Assembly (NCBI GenBank): GCA_943333505.2 | Contig: CALQTN020000005.1 | Span: 1 to 64,000, forward strand | Source: Asaia bogorensis | Lineage (GTDB): Bacteria; Pseudomonadota; Alphaproteobacteria; Acetobacterales; Acetobacteraceae | Reading direction: 5' to 3' | Length of the DNA: 64,000 nt | Part shown: piece by piece, positions 11,106-20,373 of the stretch | Layout: the number at the start of each line of letters is the position of its first letter | Numbering within the stretch: position 1 is the first letter of the stretch | Translations under genes and position numbers: made by a program | The notes under the pieces: model-generated | Database searches by the model: none | What the model was told of the DNA's origin: nothing | Seen by the model: the letters and a program-made list of their open reading frames with translations, nothing else

Positions 11106-11443
11106 CAGCGGCGCTTGAGGAGGGTGATGGCCAGCAGCGCCCAGCCGAGCATGAGTGCGGTGCCGCCGTACGGCGCGAGGAAGGTCAGTTTCAACCCGGC
11201 AAACACCGATCCATAAATGGAGCCGCAAAATCCGATCATTCCAACCAGGAAGGCGCCACATGCGAGGCGCGCACCCATCTGTCCGGCGAACAGCAGCGCC
11301 AGCGCGTGCCAACCCTGCATCTGCACCGCGTCGCGCATCATCAGATTGGTTGCCTGTTCCATGGGGATATGGGCGGCAACAGCCGACATCGCGACTGCTC
11401 CAAGCCCGGCGAAAGCCCCCGCCGCCATCAAGATACGATCCAT
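11105..11443 (-). CDS. DUF423-family small membrane protein
   Basis: A 112-residue hydrophobic protein with about four membrane helices. The start MDRILMAAGAFAGLGAVAMSAVAAH, the central MQGWHALALLF and the late FLAPYGGTALMLGWALL match the DUF423 (YgdD-like) pattern. No function is established for the family. It is translationally coupled (TGATG) to the downstream RlmM-like gene, a pairing also seen with ygdD-rlmM in E. coli, which supports both assignments. Confidence 0.88.
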   Translation of the reverse strand: MDRILMAAGAFAGLGAVAMSAVAAHIPMEQATNLMMRDAVQMQGWHALALLFAGQMGARLACGAFLVGMIGFCGSIYGSVFAGLKLTFLAPYGGTALMLGWALLAITLLKRR

Positions 11444-11507
11444 GCCGACCTAATACTGGTAAACCACGGGAAGTTGTAGCGGCGCGTGCCTCCCTATAGG
11501 ATGCAGG

Positions 11508-12452
11508 ATGGCCCAAGGTGACCTTTTCCCCGAGATCATGCCCTTTGACACCGGCACGCTGGCGGTCGGCGATGGGCACACGATGTACTATGAGCAGCTT
11601 GGAAATCCATCCGGTCGCCCGGTGGTGTTCCTGCATGGTGGCCCAGGCGCGGGCGCCGGACTGGTGCATCGCCGCTTCTTCGATCCGGCCTATTGGCGGG
11701 TGATCATCTACGACCAGCGCGGCAGTGGCCGGTCGACCCCGCTCGGCAGCATCGTGGCCAATACGACCCCGCATCTGGTCGCCGACCTCGAGACGCTGCG
11801 TGGCCATCTCGGACTTGGAACAATGGTGCTGTTCGGCGGCTCATGGGGCTCCACCCTGGCGCTCGCCTATGCCCAGGCCCATCCCGAAAACGTGGAGGCC
11901 TGCGTGCTGCGCGGCATCTTCCTCGGCCGCCAGATCGAAATCGACTGGTTCATGCAGGGCATTGCCCAGGTCTTTCCGGAAGAACACCGTGTCTTCGCCG
12001 AATTCCTGCCGCCCAGCGAGCGCGGCGACCTGCTGGGCAACTATATCAAACGGCTCAACAACCCCGATCCCGCCATTCACCTGCCGGCCGCCAGGGTCTG
12101 GTCAGTTTACGAAGGTGCGTGCAGCACCCTGATGCCGGCGCCAGAAACCGTGTCGAGCTTTGCGCAGGACCGCACCGCGATCGGCCTGGCGCGGATCGAG
12201 GCGCATTATTTTGCCCATGATCTGTTCCTGGCGCCCGAGGGATTGCTGGGAGGCATGCACCGCATCGCCCACATCCCCGCCGAGATCATCCAGGGCCGCT
12301 ACGACATGATCTGCCCGCCACATTCGGCCTTCGCGCTCAAGGCGAAATGGCCGAAGGCGCGGCTGACGGTGGTGCCCGATGCCGGGCATTCGGCGCTGGA
12401 ACCGGGGGTTCGGCGGGGTTTGGTCGGGGCGATGGAAAGGTTGAAGGGGTAG
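11508..12452 (+). CDS. pip: Proline iminopeptidase
   Basis: A cytoplasmic serine peptidase of family S33 that removes N-terminal proline from peptides. The 314-residue product has the oxyanion-hole segment VFLHGGPGAGAG, YDQRGSGRSTP, and the nucleophile elbow GGSWGSTLAL with serine in the middle. The late GRYDMICPP and DAGHSALEPG supply the Asp and His of the triad. The start MAQGDLFPEI follows the preceding minus-strand gene by 64 bp, so the promoter is in that short divergent gap. Confidence 0.95.
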   Translation: MAQGDLFPEIMPFDTGTLAVGDGHTMYYEQLGNPSGRPVVFLHGGPGAGAGLVHRRFFDPAYWRVIIYDQRGSGRSTPLGSIVANTTPHLVADLETLRGHLGLGTMVLFGGSWGSTLALAYAQAHPENVEACVLRGIFLGRQIEIDWFMQGIAQVFPEEHRVFAEFLPPSERGDLLGNYIKRLNNPDPAIHLPAARVWSVYEGACSTLMPAPETVSSFAQDRTAIGLARIEAHYFAHDLFLAPEGLLGGMHRIAHIPAEIIQGRYDMICPPHSAFALKAKWPKARLTVVPDAGHSALEPGVRRGLVGAMERLKG

Positions 12453-12459
12453 CAAGCGT

Positions 12460-12483
12460 CTTCTTTGTTTGAAAACAAAGAAG
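12460..12483. repeat. Perfect 10-bp hairpin after pip
   Basis: CTTCTTTGTT at 12460-12469 pairs with AACAAAGAAG at 12474-12483 around a TGAA loop. It begins 7 bp after the pip stop and is followed by CAAAAAAA. The A-run follows the stem on plus (a T-run precedes it on minus), so it is not a textbook intrinsic terminator in either direction, though the stem may protect the pip mRNA end. Similar hairpins followed by GCAAAAAA are common between genes in Acetobacteraceae. The rest of 12484-12617 shows no gene. Confidence 0.6.
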
Positions 12484-12617
12484 CAAAAAAACGTCCTACT
12501 TTGTTGCCGTTGGCCTGTGACCGTCGGTAAAAACCTCATTCCCGCAAGCTCTTGCGACGCAATTCATCATGTTTAATTTCGATATCGAAACAATTAGAGC
12601 GCAAAACCACCCCGTCC

Positions 12618-13124
12618 TCACGCGCTTAGAAATTGAGACGCCGGAGAAACCACCACACCAGCCATCTTCGCCACTGGCGCCGGCGACGGCGCCAGTCCGG
12701 TAGGCTTCACCTTGCGGATCACTGCCGGCACCTCGGCTACCCCGAGCATATGCAACAACGGCCGCAGAATCCGCCCGGCCTGCGGCACCGCGGCCAGAAA
12801 TGCCGCGATTTCGGAGTCCGAGATCGCGTGCTCCAACTGCGACCCGAATGCCGCAACCTCGTATCCAAGCTTGTGCACGAGCCACGCTGGTGTTGTCGGA
12901 AAAGAAAGCTTGTTCGTGGATGCGCGCGCCACGCCGGCGCGGGACGGACGCGCGTTGGGCAACGTCCCCGCGCGCCAGTGCGCGATCAACCGCTCCAACC
13001 GGGTCCGCATCCGCGCAATCCGCCCCCACAGCGCAACCAGCATCACGGTCAAATTCCGGTCACGCGCCGCCCGGGCCGCAATGGCCGCTTGTAGCGCAGT
13101 GAAGATGCCGGAAAATAAATGCAT
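12618..13124 (-). CDS. Uncharacterised 168-residue protein
   Basis: I do not recognise a characterised family. The product begins MHLFSGIFTALQAAIAARAARDRNL, with an arginine-rich stretch (about 30-60) containing LWGRIARMRTRLERLIAHWRAG. A proline-rich or basic linker follows, then a hydrophobic segment FGSQLEHAISDSEIAAFLAAVPQAGRILRPLLHMLGV (about 92-130) with a helical pattern. No signal peptide or clear membrane helix is evident. Layout and composition resemble hypothetical proteins I associate with Acetobacteraceae, which is impression only. It lies beside two decayed genes in the same orientation but has no internal stops itself. Confidence 0.55.
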   Translation of the reverse strand: MHLFSGIFTALQAAIAARAARDRNLTVMLVALWGRIARMRTRLERLIAHWRAGTLPNARPSRAGVARASTNKLSFPTTPAWLVHKLGYEVAAFGSQLEHAISDSEIAAFLAAVPQAGRILRPLLHMLGVAEVPAVIRKVKPTGLAPSPAPVAKMAGVVVSPASQFLSA

Positions 13125-13144
13125 TTACGTCAATTAAAATAACT

Positions 13145-14016
13145 TTAGCCCGATGTCAAGCGTTTAGAAATCCGGACTTGATCCGCAGTGCCGAGAACAT
13201 CGACCAGCAGGTCAGCGCCGCTTTGCTCAAACCATAGTTTCGAAGCGGTAATTCCCCCTCCGAACCGCAACTGCCCTTCGGGTACCGCATCACCGGTCGC
13301 GTTGGAAATGACCAACCGACCTTGTCCCGGCCTGAAAGTCCAGTTGCGGATTAGCTGCGGGTCTGTCGCAAATGCGGCACCGCCCTCCCGCCAGATCTGA
13401 TCTATCACCTTGCGCACATTCATCTTGAATTCTCCGGCGTGCACAAAGCCTCCGACCACCCCCAGGCGTAGGGAAGCCGAAAGCCATACAAACGCCAACT
13501 GCCGCAACGCACCAAGAACATTGCGGCTACCCACCGTCATGGCACGATACCCGGCGCGAAATTGCCATCAAGCCCGGCCACGAGATGTTGGGTTTGAACC
13601 TGGCTGTAGGGACCACCGAGTGATTGTCCGGTCAGGGTGACCGCACTCAGCGACACACTGGTGCCCGCCTAGGTCAATTTCCCCGACGCTATTGCCGCGT
13701 CGGCGAAAAGCCGCGCGACGTTCTCGCCTGGAAAGGTCTTCTGAAACGCGACGGCAGCATCTTGCTCCAGGTTTTTCGAATCCGTGGGAATTGTGCCGCG
13801 GTTCGCGATGATGAGTTCGCCGGCCTGCTTGTTGACCCAGGCACGTGCCGAATAGCTGTTGCTATCCATCCGCTCCTGAAGCTCGTTTTCTGGCGTTGGA
13901 ACGTTCAGTTCCGTCCATTGCGACCCCATCGCGGATGCCGACCCCGGGGCAGCGTAGGCCGCTACAGCCGCCGTCATTGCATCATTCACGGTTCCCGAAG
14001 GTGCGGCTTGGGTCAT
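13145..14016 (-). pseudogene. Broken RTX-type lipase-like gene
   Basis: Three pieces in one direction look like one ruined gene. The first 115 codons (14016-13669) include SARAWVNKQAGELIIANRGT, the start of a lipase-like alpha/beta hydrolase, and end in an in-frame TAG at 13669-13671. The same frame continues for 43 codons with VTLTGQSLGG, a degenerate GHSLGG nucleophile elbow, before a TGA at 13537-13539. A shifted frame from 13540 to 13145 gives 131 residues. Its end (QLRFGGGITASKLWFEQSGADLLVDVLGTADQVRIS) resembles the terminal repeat of haemolysin-type calcium-binding proteins. The region between the nucleophile and the RTX end is far too short, so sequence has been deleted as well as mutated. 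Confidence 0.7.
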
Positions 14017-14037
14017 CTCGTTATTTTCCTTGCTCGA

Positions 14038-14931
14038 CTATTGCAATATATTATAAATTTGCACTGACCCCGTATTTCCCAGTGCCAGTTGATGACCGTC
14101 AGAAGTGATTGCGATACCGATATCTCCGCCGCCGAATCGACCGACTTCCTTTCGCGCTCTGACATAGCCGTCAAACTGCTTCCCGACTAAGCCGACCCAC
14201 GGGTGCACAAAGGCGATAATCCGGTCATCCGCGGTCCAGGCTGCCGACGGAATGCGCAATCCCCCCATGGCAATGTCCTGGCTCAACCAGGTCTGCGTGT
14301 CATAAATATGCAGAACCCCCTCGCCCGTGGTTTTTTTTTCAACCGTCAGCAATTTGCTGAAATCCCCATTATAGCCCCCGGACCACCCAAGCGTCGGATG
14401 GTTGGGCAACACTTCGCCGGTCATCGGGTTCCACCGACCGCGCGCTCCAAATTCAAGAACCGTGTCGTTGGCCAGCCAAATCGGATGGGCACCCCATCCA
14501 TAGCCCACTACATCATACATCCACTGCGTCTTAAACCGCGATATCTCGGCGTTCGAAACCAGATCGTAAATGACAAACTGGGGAACCTTGTCCAACCCAT
14601 GCCCGAAAATCGCCAGATACCGGCCACTCTGGCTTTAGGCGAGCGCCATGATCAGCAGAAACGGCGGATCGAACCTTATCGTCCGCTCATAACGCGGCAA
14701 CGGCACGCCCGGCTCCTACGCCTCCGCAAACAAATCGTTCGAACTGGGACGATCCTGCCAGCCATACCAGCCGCCTGCCGCCAGCAGGCAGCCAATGAAA
14801 GCCCAGACCCACCATATTCGTGCCCATTTTGGCAGTCTCGATAAAACCGGCGGCAGTTGTGCCTCCGCACCCTGCACGGTGTGAGGAACGGATTGCACCT
14901 TGCGACCGTCTGGCTTTCCCTGTTGGTCCAT
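14038..14931 (-). pseudogene. Membrane-anchored beta-propeller-like gene with two in-frame stops
   Basis: One continuous frame of 297 codons is interrupted by TAG at 14716-14718 and TAA at 14635-14637, with no frameshift. The first 71 codons encode a soluble N-terminus and a membrane helix at about 39-58 (RIWWVWAFIGCLLAAGGWYGW). The 26 codons between the stops (EPGVPLPRYERTIRFDPPFL) and the 199 after the second stop read as WD40-like blades: SGRYLAIFG, VIYDL, LHIYDTQTW, SDGHQLALGNTGSVQIYNI. The 3' part alone has only a weak TTG start at 14595. It ends 21 bp before the broken lipase gene, so the two probably formed one operon. The best reading is a pseudogene. Confidence 0.7.
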
Positions 14932-15063
14932 CCAGCTCTCCGATCATCATCGTCAAAATGAACGCAACTCTCCCACCGCGCCAGACAATAACCCGTTAAA
15001 TATCCTTGAACACCACCTCTGGCCCAATCAACCTTCAGCCAGGCCTGTCGCGCTTCGGACCTC

Positions 15064-16065
15064 CTACGCCTTCGGAATCACCTCCCCCGAAAAGAACCGC
15101 CGGGGATTATCCTCCAACATGATGGCGATCTCCGCCTGATTGATGCCGCGCGCCTGCAACAACGGCAGAAAATCGGTAAACATATACGTATAGGGCGGCG
15201 GATATTTGCCCTCGCCGCGCAATTCCTCGATGCGCGCCATTTCGCTCGCCGAAAGCTGCCGCTGCATCTTGCCGTGCCAACCGCAATGGCGGTCCTGGCT
15301 CAGCATCACCTGCGCCCCGAACCCGTCGCGCACCAGCTTCGCCACGCCATCGGCGCGTACTTCGTCGGGCTGGAAGCGGGTGATGCCGATGCGGTCAAAG
15401 CCGATATAGCTGCCGCCTTCCGCGACGCGGCGATGATAGGCAGGGTCCGCATTGCCGCAGCAATGGCCGATCAGGCAGTTATGCGCGCCCACCCCGCCAT
15501 CGGCGAACAGGCGTTGCTGCTCCGGCCCACCGACGCCGTCCTGGGTGTGGGTAATAATCGGTACCCCTGTGGCTTTTTGGGCGATGCAGGCGGCGGCGAG
15601 GAATTTCTTTTCCAGTTCGGTGATCTCGGGCGCCCCGGTCGCCACCTTGATGGCGCCCGCGCGAATGCCGGTATCGCCGATGCCGTGGATGATCTCGCGG
15701 ATATAAAGCTCGGCGATTTCGTCGGCAGTGCGCGCCCGCCAATAGGGCGGCAGGCCCAGTTCCTCGAAATAGAACCCGGTGGTGCAGATGATGTGCATCT
15801 CGGATTTCTCCGAGATTTCCCGCATCATCCCAGCATCGCGGCCCAGCTCGATCGGGCACGGATCGACGAAGCTGCGCACGCCATGGACTTCGCGCAGTTC
15901 GCGCAGCCGTTTCACGGCTTCGGCAATAAAGGCCGGGCGGTCAAAGATCGCGGTGGGATCGTATTCGGCGCCGGCGAAGGAAATGAACAGGTGCTCGTGC
16001 ATCATGGTGCGGCCGAGGGCTGCGACCGGAATTGGGCCGGTGACGGTTTGGACGGTTTGGGCCAT
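15064..16065 (-). CDS. Phosphotriesterase-family metal hydrolase
   Basis: The 333-residue product is a binuclear-metal amidohydrolase of the phosphotriesterase (PTE/PHP) family, with all expected ligands visible. These are H23 and H25 in MMHEHLF, the bridging lysine K140 in GAIKVATG, H173 in IITHTQ, H201 in LIGHCCG and D258 in LSQDRH. Family members hydrolyse lactones, organophosphate triesters or related esters, and the substrate cannot be read from sequence. It is divergent from the PhyH dioxygenase with a 78-bp gap, which suggests a shared regulatory region and a joint pathway. The 14932-15063 gap downstream contains nothing I can assign. Confidence 0.9.
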   Translation of the reverse strand: MAQTVQTVTGPIPVAALGRTMMHEHLFISFAGAEYDPTAIFDRPAFIAEAVKRLRELREVHGVRSFVDPCPIELGRDAGMMREISEKSEMHIICTTGFYFEELGLPPYWRARTADEIAELYIREIIHGIGDTGIRAGAIKVATGAPEITELEKKFLAAACIAQKATGVPIITHTQDGVGGPEQQRLFADGGVGAHNCLIGHCCGNADPAYHRRVAEGGSYIGFDRIGITRFQPDEVRADGVAKLVRDGFGAQVMLSQDRHCGWHGKMQRQLSASEMARIEELRGEGKYPPPYTYMFTDFLPLLQARGINQAEIAIMLEDNPRRFFSGEVIPKA

Positions 16066-16143
16066 GGCTGATGTCTCCGTACGGCGCGGTTGCTGATCGA
16101 CCGCTTCACGGCGTATCGTGCCCGCAAGAACGCGGAGGACACA

Positions 16144-17043
16144 ATGCTCACCCAGGCCCAGATTGACGAATATAACGAACTCGGCGCGATTGTTGTTCCT
16201 GACGTGCTGTCAGCGGCCGAAATTGCCGACCTGCGCCGGGTGACCGACGAGTTTGTCGAAAAATCTCGTGCGTTTGCCAAGCACACCGATATTTTCGATC
16301 TTGAGGACACGCATTCGCCGTCCCAGCCCCGCGTGCGCCGGATCAAGGCGCCGCATCTGCACCACGCCGTCTATGCCGCCCTGGTGCGTCAGCCGCGGAT
16401 TGTCGCGGTGCTGACCGATCTGTTGGGCCCTAATGTCCGCTTCGATACCGCCAAGCTGAACCTTAAATCGGCCGGCTACGGCGCGGCGGTGGAATGGCAC
16501 CAGGATTGGGCGTTTTATCCGCACACCAATGACGATCTCGCGGCCGTGGGCGTCATGATGGACGACATGGAACTCGCCAACGGCCCGCTGCTGATCGTTC
16601 CAGGATCGCATAAGGGCGATAAGGTGTACGACCACCATGCCAACGGCAAATTCTGCGGCGCGATGGACCCCGGCAAGAAGGAGGTCGATCTGGCCTCCGC
16701 CTTCCCGTTGCTCGGCCGCGCCGGATCGATCACTGTCCACCATGTCCGCGCCGTGCATGGTTCGGCGGTCAACACATCGAACAAAGACCGCCGCCTGCTG
16801 CTGTTCCAGTTCCGCGCCGCCGACGCCTGGCCGCTGGTGGCGCCGCCGAAAGCGATTGAGGCATTTGACGATCTGATGGTCGCCGGCGTGCCGACCCTGG
16901 AGCCGCGCCTCACCCCGGTCCCGGTGCGTCTGCCGCTGCCGCCGGCGGATTTACAGGGGTCGATTTATGAGAACCAGAAGGCTTTGGCCAACCGGTTCTT
17001 CGATACTCCGGAGACCTTGAAGGTGTCGGTGCCGGCGGAGTGA
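16144..17043 (+). CDS. PhyH-family Fe(II)/2-oxoglutarate dioxygenase
   Basis: A 299-residue phytanoyl-CoA dioxygenase-family protein, start MLTQAQIDEYNELG at ATG 16144. The in-frame region from 16090 is not conserved-looking and lies in the divergent promoter gap. The Fe(II) facial triad is visible as H119 and D121 in VEWHQDWAF and H205 in RAVHGSAVN. GPLLIVPGSHKGD and the late N-terminal-type DLAAVGVMMDDMELANG are typical of the family. It probably hydroxylates a small metabolite. PhyH relatives include 2-aminoethylphosphonate hydroxylase PhnY and ectoine hydroxylase, but nothing here fixes the substrate. Divergent from the phosphotriesterase-like gene. Confidence 0.88.
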   Translation: MLTQAQIDEYNELGAIVVPDVLSAAEIADLRRVTDEFVEKSRAFAKHTDIFDLEDTHSPSQPRVRRIKAPHLHHAVYAALVRQPRIVAVLTDLLGPNVRFDTAKLNLKSAGYGAAVEWHQDWAFYPHTNDDLAAVGVMMDDMELANGPLLIVPGSHKGDKVYDHHANGKFCGAMDPGKKEVDLASAFPLLGRAGSITVHHVRAVHGSAVNTSNKDRRLLLFQFRAADAWPLVAPPKAIEAFDDLMVAGVPTLEPRLTPVPVRLPLPPADLQGSIYENQKALANRFFDTPETLKVSVPAE

Positions 17044-17135
17044 TGCAGCGCGTGTCCAGATTATCTAACATTGGTGCGTGAGCATAGTCGATGGGCAAAA
17101 ATACCTCAGTCACCCGCCGTGATCACCTCAGCCAG

Positions 17136-17912
17136 CTAACCCTTCCGCGCGCCGCGCCCCTGCGCCAATTCCGTCACCATCCCGTGCAGGGTCCGTAATT
17201 CCTGCGCCGTCACTTCCCCACGCTCAAAGAAATGCCGGATATTCCGCACCATCCCCGGCCGCTTGGGCGCATTGCGGAGGAACCCGCTGTCATCGAGTTC
17301 GCGCACCAGATGGGCCAGAAAATTATCCAGCGCGCCCTTGGTCGCGACCTCGGTTTCGTTCGTCATTAACCGTTTCGGCACGGTTTCATCGGTCGCCGTC
17401 CACCATTCATAGGCCATTACCATCACCGCCTGGGCGAGGTTCAGCGACATAAAATCGGGATTGAGCGGATAGCGGATCAGTGCGTCGCAGGCCGCCATGT
17501 CGTCATTGTCGAGCCCCGCGCGTTCCGGCCCGAACAGCAGCCCGCAGCGTAGATCGCGCGCGGTAATTGACCGCAGTTCGGCGGCCGCCCCGCGCGCTGT
17601 CAGCACCGGTTTGATGATATGGCGCGGGCGCGGACATGTCGCAAACACATGATGCAAATCGGCAACCGCGTCGGCGACGGTTTCATGCAGGGTCAGATCG
17701 TCGAGCAACCGATCTGCGCCCGATGCATTGCGCCACGCCGCCGGCTGTGGCCAGCCGTCGCGCGGGGCGACCAGCCGCAGATGATACAACCCGCCATTGG
17801 CCATCGCGCGCGCCACTGCGCCGATATTATCGGCGAGTTGCGGCCGCACCAGGATCACCACCGGCGTGTTGCCGAGTGGCACCAGGTCGGCGCCGCCGTC
17901 CCGTCCGGTCAT
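17136..17912 (-). CDS. trmJ: tRNA (Nm32)-2'-O-methyltransferase TrmJ-like
   Basis: A SPOUT-family RNA ribose methyltransferase of 258 residues. The knot motifs are VVILVRPQLADNIGAVARAMANGG at the N-terminus, GLLFGPERAGLDNDDMAACDALI in the middle and PLNPDFMSLNLAQAVMVMAYEWW, which is diagnostic for TrmJ/TrmH subfamily I. The C-terminal helical part (LDNFLAHLVRELDDSGFLR) matches TrmJ's dimerisation extension. It methylates the ribose at position 32 of tRNAs in the families studied. It starts 10 bp after the cysS stop, so cysS-trmJ are likely co-transcribed. Confidence 0.9.
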   Translation of the reverse strand: MTGRDGGADLVPLGNTPVVILVRPQLADNIGAVARAMANGGLYHLRLVAPRDGWPQPAAWRNASGADRLLDDLTLHETVADAVADLHHVFATCPRPRHIIKPVLTARGAAAELRSITARDLRCGLLFGPERAGLDNDDMAACDALIRYPLNPDFMSLNLAQAVMVMAYEWWTATDETVPKRLMTNETEVATKGALDNFLAHLVRELDDSGFLRNAPKRPGMVRNIRHFFERGEVTAQELRTLHGMVTELAQGRGARKG

Positions 17913-17922
17913 GCCCGGTTAC

Positions 17923-19266
17923 TCATGTCCGGCGCCACGTCGTGCCGCCGGCATTGTCTTCCAGCACCACGCCTTTGGCCGTCAGTTCGGCGCGGATCGC
18001 GTCGGCCCGGGCGAAATCGCGCGCCTTGCGGGCGGCGATCCGTTCGGCGATCGCGGTATCAATCCAGCCGCTGTCATCGCCGCCCTGGAACCAGGAAGCC
18101 GGCGAAACCTGAAGCAGCCCCAGCAAATGCCCAGCTGCCTGCAAGCCGGCGGACGCCGCCACATCGCCCGCCATCGCCGCGTCAGCCAGCGCATGCATCG
18201 CCGAGATTGCCAATGGCGTGTTGAGGTCATCGCACAGCGCATCCATCACGCTCGCCGGCACTTCAGCCGAGGGTGTCGCTGGCGTGCGTTCGATGGCGCG
18301 ATAGAACCGGTCGAGTTCACGCCGGCAATCACCCAATCCGGTTTCCGAAAAATCGATCGGCGCGCGATAATGGCCATGCAGCAGCATCAGCCGGATCGCC
18401 TCGCCAGGAAACTTCGCCAGCACATCGCGCACAGTAAAGAAATTGCCGAGCGATTTCGACATTTTCTCGCCGTTGATATTCAGCATGCCGTTATGCAGCC
18501 ACACCCGCGCGAAACTGCTGCCGGGGAAGGCGCAAAGCGATTGCGCGATCTCGTTCTCATGATGCGGGAAGATCAGATCATTGCCGCCGCCATGGATGTC
18601 GAAGCTTTCGCCCAGCGTTGCGTGCGACATCGCGCTGCACTCGATATGCCAGCCTGGCCGCCCGCGACCCCAAGGTGAATCCCAGCCCGGCAAATCGGGA
18701 GGGGACGGCTTCCACAGCACGAAATCCGCCGGATCGCGCTTGTACGGCGCAACATCAATCCGCGCCCCGGCAATCTGGTCGTCGCGATTGCGGCCGGAGA
18801 GCTGGCCGTATTTGGCGTAGCTCGGCACCGCGAACAGCACATGGCCGTCGGCAGCATAGGCGTGGCCGGAGTCGATCAGTCGCTGGGCGATCACCTGCAT
18901 CTGCGCGATATGTCCGGTGGCGCGCGGTTCGACATCCGGCGGCAAGGCGCCGAGCGCTGCCATATCGGCCTGATAATCGGCGGTGGTGCGGGCGGTGATC
19001 TCGCCAATCTGCTCACCCGACGCCGTTGCCCGCGCGTTGATCTTGTCGTCAACGTCGGTGATGTTGCGCACATAGGTGACGCGCGGATACAGCCGGCGCA
19101 GTAGGCGGGCCAGCACGTCGTACACCACCACCGGGCGGGCATTGCCGACATGCGGCAGATCATAAACCGTCGGTCCACACACATACATCCGCACATGGCC
19201 AGGGTCGATCGGGGCGAAAACCTCGCGCCGACGGGTCAGGCTGTTGTGCAGGCGAAGCTCGTGCAT
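17923..19266 (-). CDS. cysS: Cysteinyl-tRNA synthetase
   Basis: A class I aminoacyl-tRNA synthetase charging tRNA-Cys. The product starts [17 protein letters not shown] (ATG 19266, 447 aa). The frame extends another 16 codons upstream, but these do not look conserved. The zinc-binding cysteine of [10 protein letters not shown], the HIGH-equivalent [26 protein letters not shown] and HHENEIAQS with metal ligands, and [10 protein letters not shown] (KMSKS) are all present. Length is normal. It is divergent from hpnL with a 129-bp gap and is followed closely by trmJ. Confidence 0.97.
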   Translation of the reverse strand: MHELRLHNSLTRRREVFAPIDPGHVRMYVCGPTVYDLPHVGNARPVVVYDVLARLLRRLYPRVTYVRNITDVDDKINARATASGEQIGEITARTTADYQADMAALGALPPDVEPRATGHIAQMQVIAQRLIDSGHAYAADGHVLFAVPSYAKYGQLSGRNRDDQIAGARIDVAPYKRDPADFVLWKPSPPDLPGWDSPWGRGRPGWHIECSAMSHATLGESFDIHGGGNDLIFPHHENEIAQSLCAFPGSSFARVWLHNGMLNINGEKMSKSLGNFFTVRDVLAKFPGEAIRLMLLHGHYRAPIDFSETGLGDCRRELDRFYRAIERTPATPSAEVPASVMDALCDDLNTPLAISAMHALADAAMAGDVAASAGLQAAGHLLGLLQVSPASWFQGGDDSGWIDTAIAERIAARKARDFARADAIRAELTAKGVVLEDNAGGTTWRRT

Positions 19267-19395
19267 GGCTGGTCCGATCATTGAGGCCACATGTTGTGGC
19301 GGCGCGGCCAGCACAGATCAATGCCTGTTCTTGACATAACGGCATTACAGCGGGCCTAACCCGCGCCTGATGCAATATTTACCCGCTCGCCCTCC

Positions 19396-20373
19396 ATGCG
19401 CTTCGGTCTGATCGCCCTCGGGATCGGCGCCGTGATGGTGACCGCGTTGATCGGCTGGTTCGGCGCCGCGGCGATCGGGCGCGAAGTTCTGCTCGCCGCC
19501 TGGGTGATCCCGCCGATCCTGGCACTGCACGCCGTCCAGCTCTGGTTCAGCGCCATCGCCTGGAGGGCCGCGATTGGCGAGGCGAAGCCCAAGGTCAACC
19601 GCTATCTGCGCATTCGCTGGATCCGCGAGGCGGTGAATTCCATGCTGCCGGTCGCCCAGCTCGGCGGCAATCTGGTCGGCATTCGCCTGCTGATGCAGCG
19701 CGGCATTTCCGGCCCGCAAGCCTCGGCCGGCACGATTATCGACGTGACGATCGAAGCGATCACCCAGTTCCTGTTCACCGCCGCCGGCATCGCAATTCTG
19801 ATGATGGTGAGCGTCGATCACAGTTGGGCGCCATGGATTCAGGGCGGCATGATTGCGATGGGGGCAGGGCTGGTTGGGCTGGTGGTGGCCCAGCGGGTCG
19901 GCGCGCTGCGCGCGATTGAATGGCTGGCCGAACGGCTCGGCCGGCTGTTCCCGACGATTTCCGTCGACGTGGTGCGCGGCCTGCATGGCGAGTTGCTGCG
20001 GCTGCAAAAGGACCGGATGGCGTTGCTGCAAGCCACCGGCCTGCATCTGCTGGCCTGGGTGCTTGGCGTGGCCGAAACCTGGATTGCGTTCTACGCCATC
20101 GGCATCCCCTGCAGCTGGCAGGAGGCGATGGTGATCGAAACCATGGGTATGGCCGCCCGCAGCGCCGGCTTCGTGGTGCCGGGTGCGCTCGGCGTGCAGG
20201 AGGCCGGCTTTATCCTGGCCGGCGGGCTGTTCGGCATTGCGCCCGATGCCAGCATCGCGCTCTCGATGGTCAAGCGGGTGCGGGAACTGATTGTCGGGCT
20301 GACCGGGTTGGTGGCCTGGCAGTTGAGCGAGGGCAAGCGGCTGCTGTGGCGGCCTTATACCAAGCGCCCTTGA
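19396..20373 (+). CDS. hpnL: HpnL-like hopanoid-associated membrane protein (LPG synthase TM-like)
   Basis: A 325-residue polytopic membrane protein related to the flippase-like domain of lysylphosphatidylglycerol synthase. The features that point to HpnL are REAVNSMLPVAQLGGNLVGIRLL in the first half, GHxVGG-like GIPCSWQEAMVIETMGMAARSAGFVVPGALGVQEAGFILAG in the second, and RVRELIVGLTGLVAWQL near the end. HpnL acts in the membrane in hopanoid-producing bacteria, and no other hpn genes lie nearby. The stop at 20371-20373 lies inside a strong palindrome (20355-20413). Confidence 0.8.
   Translation: MRFGLIALGIGAVMVTALIGWFGAAAIGREVLLAAWVIPPILALHAVQLWFSAIAWRAAIGEAKPKVNRYLRIRWIREAVNSMLPVAQLGGNLVGIRLLMQRGISGPQASAGTIIDVTIEAITQFLFTAAGIAILMMVSVDHSWAPWIQGGMIAMGAGLVGLVVAQRVGALRAIEWLAERLGRLFPTISVDVVRGLHGELLRLQKDRMALLQATGLHLLAWVLGVAETWIAFYAIGIPCSWQEAMVIETMGMAARSAGFVVPGALGVQEAGFILAGGLFGIAPDASIALSMVKRVRELIVGLTGLVAWQLSEGKRLLWRPYTKRP

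Noticed and set aside
10182-11807. Extension of the RlmM-like gene to 541 codons, suggesting a fusion
   Set aside because: The extra N-terminal part is antisense to pip and crosses the DUF423 gene in another frame. The family start is ATG 11105.
13600-14720. Stop codon reassignment or suppressor tRNA to explain the in-frame stops
   Set aside because: Both TAG and TAA are involved, all other genes use normal stops, and the four tRNAs in the window have standard Gly, Trp and Tyr anticodons. A pseudogene is simpler.
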